This document shows positions 57,401 through 64,000 of a stretch of 64,000 nucleotides of DNA, piece after piece. The DNA is from Salvelinus alpinus (taxonomy: Eukaryota > Chordata > Actinopteri > Salmoniformes > Salmonidae): assembly GCF_045679555.1 (NCBI RefSeq), contig NC_092089.1:1812663-1876662 (forward strand), written 5' to 3'. Below the pieces are notes generated by a model. It was given only the letters and a program-made list of their open reading frames with translations, was not told the DNA's origin and did not search any database. Made by a program: the position numbers and the translations under genes. The stretch's first letter is position 1. Each line of letters begins with the position of its first letter.

Positions 57401-60400
57401 TGGACTGTGTTACGTGTTTATGCTGGTGTTATTGGACTGTGTTACGTGTTTATGCTGGTGTTATTGGACTGTGTTACGTGTTTATGCTGGTGTTATTGGA
57501 CTGTGTTACGTGTTTATGCTGGTGTTATTGGACTGTGTTACGTGTTTATGCTGGTGTTATTGGACTGTGTTACGTGTTTATGCTGGTGTTATTGGACTGT
57601 GTTACGTGTTCATGCTGGTGTTATTGGAATGTGGTGTTACGTGTTTATGCTGGTGTTATTGGACTGTGTTACGTGTTTATGCTGGTGTTATTGGACTGTG
57701 TTACGTGTTTATGCTGGTGTTATTGGACTGTGTTACGTGTTTATGCTGGTGTTATTGGACTGTGTTATGTGTTTATGCTGGTGTTATTGGACTGTGTTAC
57801 GTGTTTATGCTGGTGTTATTGGACTGTGTTACGTGTTCATGCTGGTGTTATTGGAATGTGGTGTTACGTGTTTATGCTGGTGTTATTGGAATGTGGTGTT
57901 ACGTGTTTATGCTGGTGTTATTGGAATGTGGTGTTACGTGTTTATGCTGGTGTTATTGAACTGTGTTACGTGTTTATGCTGGTGTTATTGGAGTTTGTTA
58001 CGTGTTTATGCTGGTGTTATTGGACTGTGTTACGTGTTTATGCTGGTGTTATTGGACTGTGTTACGTGTTTATGCTGGTGTTATTGGACTGTGTTACGTG
58101 TTTATGCTGGTGTTATTGGACTGTGTTACGTGTTTATGCTGGTGTTATTGGACTGTGTTACATGTTTATGCTGGTGTTATTGGACTGTGTTACGTGTTTA
58201 TGCTGGTGTTATTGGACTGTGTTACATGTTTATGCTGGTGTTATTGGACTGTGTTACGTGTTTATGCTGGTGTTATTGGACTGTGTTACGTGTTTATGCT
58301 GGTGTTATTGGAGTGTGTTACGTGTTTATGCTGGTGTTATTGGAGTGTGTTACGTGTTTATGCTGGTGTTATTGGACTGTGTTACGTGTTTATGCTGGTG
58401 TTATTGGACTGTGTTACGTGTTTATGCTGGTGTTATTGGAGTGTGTTACGTGTTTATGCTGGTGTTATTGGACTGTGTTACGTGTTTATGCTGGTGTTAT
58501 TGGACTGTGTTACGTGTTTATGCTGGTGTTATTGGAATGTGTTACGTGTTTATGCTGGTGTTATTGGACTGTGTTACGTGTTTATGCTGGTGTTATTGGA
58601 CTGTGTTACGTGTTTATGCTGGTGTTATTGGACTGTGTTACGTGTTTATGCTGGTGTTATTGGACTGTGTTACGTGTTTATGCTGGTGTTATTGGACTGT
58701 GATGTTACGTGTTTATGCTGGTGTTATTGGAATGTGGTGTTACGTGTTTATGCTGGTGTTATTGGACTGTGTTACGTGTTTATGCTGGTGTTATTGGACT
58801 GTGTTACGTGTTTATGCTGGTGTTATTGGACTGTGTTACGTGTTTATGCTGGTGTTATTGGACTGTGTTACATGTTTATGCTGGTGTTATTGGACTGTGT
58901 TACGTGTTTATGCTGGTGTTATTGGACTGTGTTACGTGTTTATGCTGGTGTTATTGGACTGTGTTACGTGTTCATGCTGGTGTTATTGGAATGTGGTGTT
59001 ACGTGTTTATGCTGGTGTTATTGGACTGTGTTACGTGTTTATGCTGGTGTTATTGGACTGTGTTACGTGTTTATGCTGGTGTTATTGGACTGTGTTACGT
59101 GTTTATGCTGGTGTTATTGGACTGTGTTACGTGTTTATGCTGGTGTTATTGGACTGTGTTACGTGTTTATGCTGGTGTTATTGGACTGTGTTACATGTTT
59201 ATGCTGGTGTTATTGGACTGTGTTACGTGTTTATGCTGGTGTTATTGGACTGTGTTACGTGTTTATGCTGGTGTTATTGGACTGTGTTACGTGTTTATGC
59301 TGGTGTTATTGGACTGTGTTACATGTTTATGCTGGTGTTATTGGACTGTGTTACGTGTTTATGCTGGTGTTATTGGACTGTGTTACGTGTTTATGCTGGT
59401 GTTATTGGACTGTGTTACGTGTTTATGCTGGTGTTATTGGACTGTGTTACGTGTTTATGCTGGTGTTATTGGACTGTGTTACGTGTTTATGCTGGTGTTA
59501 TTGGACTGTGTTACGTGTTCATGCTGGTGTTATTGGAATGTGGTGTTACGTGTTTATGCTGGTGTTATTGGACTGTGTTACGTGTTTATGCTGGTGTTAT
59601 TGGACTGTGTTACGTGTTTATGCTGGTGTTATTGGACTGTGTTACGTGTTTATGCTGGTGTTATTGGACTGTGTTATGTGTTTATGCTGGTGTTATTGGA
59701 CTGTGTTACGTGTTTATGCTGGTGTTATTGGACTGTGTTACGTGTTCATGCTGGTGTTATTGGAATGTGGTGTTACGTGTTTATGCTGGTGTTATTGGAA
59801 TGTGGTGTTACGTGTTTATGCTGGTGTTATTGGAATGTGGTGTTACGTGTTTATGCTGGTGTTATTGGACTGTTTACGTGTTTATGCTGGTGTTATTGGA
59901 CTGTGTTACGTGTTTATGCTGGTGTTATTGGACTGTGTTACGTGTTTTTGCTGGTGTTATTGGACTGTGTTACATGTTTATGCTGGTGTTATTGGACTGT
60001 GTTACGTGTTTATGCTGGTGTTATTGGACTGTGTTACGTGTTTATGCTGGTGTTATTGGACTGTGTTACGTGTTTATGCTGGTGTTATTGGACTGTGTTA
60101 CGTGTTTATGCTGGTGTTATTGGACTGTGTTACGTGTTTATGCTGGTGTTATTGGACTGTGTTACGTGTTTATGCTGGTGTTATTGGACTGTGTTACGTG
60201 TTTATGCTGGTGTTATTGGACTGTGTTACGTGTTTATGCTGGTGTTATTGGACTGTGTTACGTGTTTATGCTGGTGTTATTGGACTGTGTTACGTGTTCA
60301 TGCTGGTGTTATTGGAATGTGGTGTTACGTGTTTATGCTGGTGTTATTTGACTGTGTTACGTGTTTATGCTGGTGTTATTGGACTGTGTTACGTGTTTAT

Positions 60401-63400
60401 GCTGGTGTTATTGGACTGTGTTACGTGTTTATGCTGGTGTTATTGGACTGTGTTACGTGTTTATGCTGGTGTTATTGGACTGTGTTACGTGTTTATGCTG
60501 GTGTTATTGGACTGTGTTACGTGTTTATGCTGGTGTTATTGGACTGTGTTATGTGTTTATGCTGGTGTTATTGGACTGTGTCACGTGTTTATGCTGGTGT
60601 TATTGGACTGTGTTATGTGTTTATGCTGGTGTTATTGGACTGTGTTACGTGTTTATGCTGGTGTTATTGGAATGTGTTACGTGTTTATGCTGGTGTTATT
60701 GGACTGTGTTACGTGTTTATGCTGGTGTTATTGGACTGTGTTACGTGTTTATGCTGGTGTTATTGGACTGTGTTACGTGTTCATGCTGGTGTTATTGGAA
60801 TGTGGTGTTACGTGTTTATGCTGGTGTTATTGGACTGTGTTACGTGTTCATGCTGGTGTTATTGGAATGTGGTGTTACGTGTTTATGCTGGTGTTATTGG
60901 ACTGTGTTACGTGTTTATGCTGGTGTTATTGGACTGTGTTACGTGTTCATGCTGGTGTTATTGGAATGTGGTGTTACGTGTTTATGCTGGTGTTATTTGA
61001 CTGTGTTACGTGTTTATGCTGGTGTTATTGGACTGTGTTACGTGTTCATGCTGGTGTTATTGGAATGTGGTGTTACGTGTTTATGCTGGTGTTATTTGAC
61101 TGTGTTACGTGTTTATGCTGGTGTTATTGGACTGTGTTACGTGTTCATGCTGGTGTTATTGGAATGTGATGTTACGTGTTTATGCTGGTGTTATTGGACT
61201 GTGTTACGTGTTTATGCTGGTGTTATTGGACTGTGTTACGTGTTCATGCTGGTGTTATTGGAATGTGGTGTTACGTGTTTATGCTGGTGTTATTTGACTG
61301 TGTTACGTGTTTATGCTGGTGTTATTGGACTGTGTTACGTGTTTATGCTGGTGTTATTGGACTGTGTTACGTGTTTATGCTGGTGTTATTGGACTGTGTT
61401 ACGTGTTTATGCTGGTGTTATTGGACTGTGTTATGTGTTTATGCTGGTGTTATTGGACTGTGTTACATGTTTATGCTGGTGTTATTGGACTGTGTTACAT
61501 GTTTATGCTGGTGTTATTGGACTGTGTTACGTGTTTATGCTGGTGTTATTGGACTGTGTTACGTGTTTATGCTGGTGTTATTGGACTGTGTTACGTGTTT
61601 ATGCTGGTGTTATTGGAGTGTGTTACATGTTTATGCTGGTGTTATTGGACTGTGTTACTTGTTTATGCTGGTGTTATTGGAGTGTGTTACGTGTTTATGC
61701 TGGTGTTATTGGACTGTGTTACGTGTTTATGCTGGTGTTATTGGACTGTGTTACGTGTTTATGCTGGTGTTATTGGACTGTGTTGTTACGTGTTTATGCT
61801 GGTGTTATTGGAGTGTGTTACGTGTTTATGCTGGTGTTATTGGAGTGTGTTACGTGTTTATGCTGGTGTTATTGGACTGTGTTACGTGTTTATGCTGGTG
61901 TTATTGGACTGTGTTACGTGTTTATGCTGGTGTTATTGGACTGTGTTACGTGTTTATGCTGGTGTTATTGGACTGTGTTACGTGTTTATGCTGGTGTTAT
62001 TGGACTGTGTTACGTGTTTATGCTGGTGTTATTGGACTGTGTTACGTGTTTATGCTGGTGTTATTGGACTGTGTTATGTGTTTATGCTGGTGTTATTGGA
62101 CTGTGTCACGTGTTTATGCTGGTGTTATTGGACTGTGTTACGTGTTTATGCTGGTGTTATTGGACTGTGTTACGTGTTTATGCTGGTGTTATTGGAATGT
62201 GTTACGTGTTTATGCTGGTGTTATTGGACTGTGTTACGTGTTTATGCTGGTGTTATTGGACTGTGTTACGTGTTTATGCTGGTGTTATTGGACTGTGTTA
62301 CGTGTTTATGCTGGTGTTATTGGAGTGTGTTACGTGTTTATGCTGGTGTTATTGGACTGTGTTACGTGTTTATGCTGGTGTTATTGGACTGTGTTACGTG
62401 TTCATGCTGGTGTTATTGGAATGTGATGTTACGTGTTTATGCTGGTGTTATTGGACTGTGTTACGTGTTTATGCTGGTGTTATTGGACTGTGTTACGTGT
62501 TCATGCTGGTGTTATTGGAATGTGGTGTTACGTGTTTATGCTGGTGTTATTTGACTGTGTTACGTGTTTATGCTGGTGTTATTGGACTGTGTTACGTGTT
62601 CATGCTGGTGTTATTGGAATGTGATGTTACGTGTTTATGCTGGTGTTATTGGACTGTGTTACGTGTTTATGCTGGTGTTATTGGACTGTGTTACGTGTTC
62701 ATGCTGGTGTTATTGGAATGTGGTGTTACGTGTTTATGCTGGTGTTATTTGACTGTGTTACGTGTTTATGCTGGTGTTATTGGACTGTGTTACGTGTTTA
62801 TGCTGGTGTTATTGGACTGTGTTACGTGTTTATGCTGGTGTTATTGGACTGTGTTACGTGTTTATGCTGGTGTTATTGGACTGTGTTACGTGTTTATGCT
62901 GGTGTTATTGGACTGTGTTATGTGTTTATGCTGGTGTTATTGGACTGTGTTACATGTTTATGCTGGTGTTATTGGACTGTGTTACATGTTTATGCTGGTG
63001 TTATTGGACTGTGTTACGTGTTTATGCTGGTGTTATTGGACTGTGTTACGTGTTTATGCTGGTGTTATTGGACTGTGTTACGTGTTTATGCTGGTGTTAT
63101 TGGACTGTGTTACGTGTTTATGCTGGTGTTATTGGACTGTGTTACGTGTTTATGCTGGTGTTATTGGACTGTGTTATGTGTTTATGCTGGTGTTATTGGA
63201 CTGTGTTACATGTTTATGCTGGTGTTATTGGACTGTGTTACATGTTTATGCTGGTGTTATTGGACTGTGTTACGTGTTTATGCTGGTGTTATTGGACTGT
63301 GTTACGTGTTTATGCTGGTGTTATTGGACTGTGTTACGTGTTTATGCTGGTGTTATTGGACTGTGTTACGTGTTTATGCTGGTGTTATTGGAGTGTGTTA

Positions 63401-64000
63401 CGTGTTTATGCTGGTGTTATTGGAGTGTGTTACGTGTTTATGCTGGTGTTATTGGACTGTGTTACGTGTTTATGCTGGTGTTATTGGACTGTGTTACGTG
63501 TTTATGCTGGTGTTATTGGAGTGTGTTACGTGTTTATGCTGGTGTTATTGGACTGTGTTACGTGTTTATGCTGGTGTTATTGGAGTGTGTTACGTGTTTA
63601 TGCTGGTGTTATTGGACTGTGTTGTTACGTGTTTATGCTGGTGTTATTGGACTGTGTTACGTGTTTATGCTGGTGTTATTGGAGTGTGTTACGTGTTTAT
63701 GCTGGTGTTATTGGACTGTGTTGTTACGTGTTTATGCTGGTGTTATTGGAGTGTGTTACGTGTTTATGCTGGTGTTATTGGAGTGTGTTACGTGTTTATG
63801 CTGGTGTTATTGGACTGTGTTACGTGTTTATGCTGGTGTTATTGGACTGTGTTACGTGTTTATGCTGGTGTTATTGGACTGTGTTACGTGTTTATGCTGG
63901 TGTTATTGGACTGTGTTACGTGTTTATGCTGGTGTTATTGGACTGTGTTACGTGTTTATGCTGGTGTTATTGGACTGTGTTACGTGTTTATGCTGGTGTT
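48490..64000. repeat. 32-bp satellite array, at least 15.5 kb, about 480 copies
   Basis: The unit is gtttatgctggtgttattgg actgtgttacgt (32 bp). Common variants: gttcatgctgg; ggaatgtggtgttacg (35-bp copies); ggactgtttacg (30-bp copies); gttatgtg, gttacatg and gtttttgctgg. From about 57950 ggagtgtg copies become frequent. The unit has no stop in any plus frame, so 32 mod 3 = 2 cycles the frames and gives three overlapping open frames of more than 3000 codons. The array reaches the window end and begins at an assembly gap, so neither edge is seen. Confidence 0.98.

Noticed and set aside
48362-62752. Open frames of 400 to nearly 4000 codons on the plus strand
   Set aside because: They are the 32-bp satellite translated. 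The unit lacks stops in every plus frame and the same 32-residue cycle appears in all three frames. One even runs through the N gap.

Overview
The window is vertebrate nuclear DNA, almost certainly from a salmonid fish. The genes are split by GT/AG introns. The dispersed repeats are the salmonid set: HpaI-type tRNA-derived SINEs, a Sleeping Beauty-type Tc1 remnant, other Tc1-like relics and L2-like LINE tails. Tandem repeats fill close to half of the window. There is no prokaryotic gene, operon or CRISPR array. Species calls rest on remembered repeat families, not on a search.

Four protein-coding genes can be reconstructed exon by exon, and every intron phase closes. On the minus strand: fdps (farnesyl diphosphate synthase, 10 coding exons, 3316-6105, 357 aa), entrep3/fam189b (tetraspan ITCH/epsin-interacting family, 14 coding exons, 9107-27437, 749 aa) and rab13 (small GTPase, 7 coding exons, 31198-39044, 199 aa). 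On the plus strand: rps27 (ribosomal protein eS27, 4 exons, 40102-44427, 84 aa), head to head with rab13 across about 1 kb. The same four genes lie on human 1q21-q22, where RAB13 and RPS27 are also neighbours. Introns 2 and 3 of rps27 each carry a copy of a 128-130 nt element with H/ACA snoRNA features.

Layout: 1-3315, repeats and a possible first exon of another minus-strand gene. 3316-6470, fdps and its promoter. About 6680-28760, entrep3 with its 3' UTR. Its introns hold a polypurine tract, a Sleeping Beauty remnant, a 6.3-kb composite transposon (13456-19795) and a 4.3-kb CA-rich minisatellite. 29165-39044, rab13 with a 1.7-kb minisatellite in intron 4 and a nested Tc1/LINE/SINE cluster in intron 3. 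39045-44680, shared promoter and rps27. 45176-64000, three large tandem arrays: units of 42/54 bp, then 34 bp, then a 100-base assembly gap, then a 32-bp satellite of at least 15.5 kb that runs off the window.

The genes are housekeeping and trafficking genes and do not form one pathway. I found no new enzymatic or defence system. The most interesting signals are the duplicated snoRNA-like element in rps27, three intronic tandem arrays that abut or duplicate real splice junctions, a transposon whose 3' coding end appears to have seeded a 3-kb minisatellite, and block-duplication structure in the 32-bp satellite. The giant open frames over the satellites are artefacts of repeats that lack stop codons.
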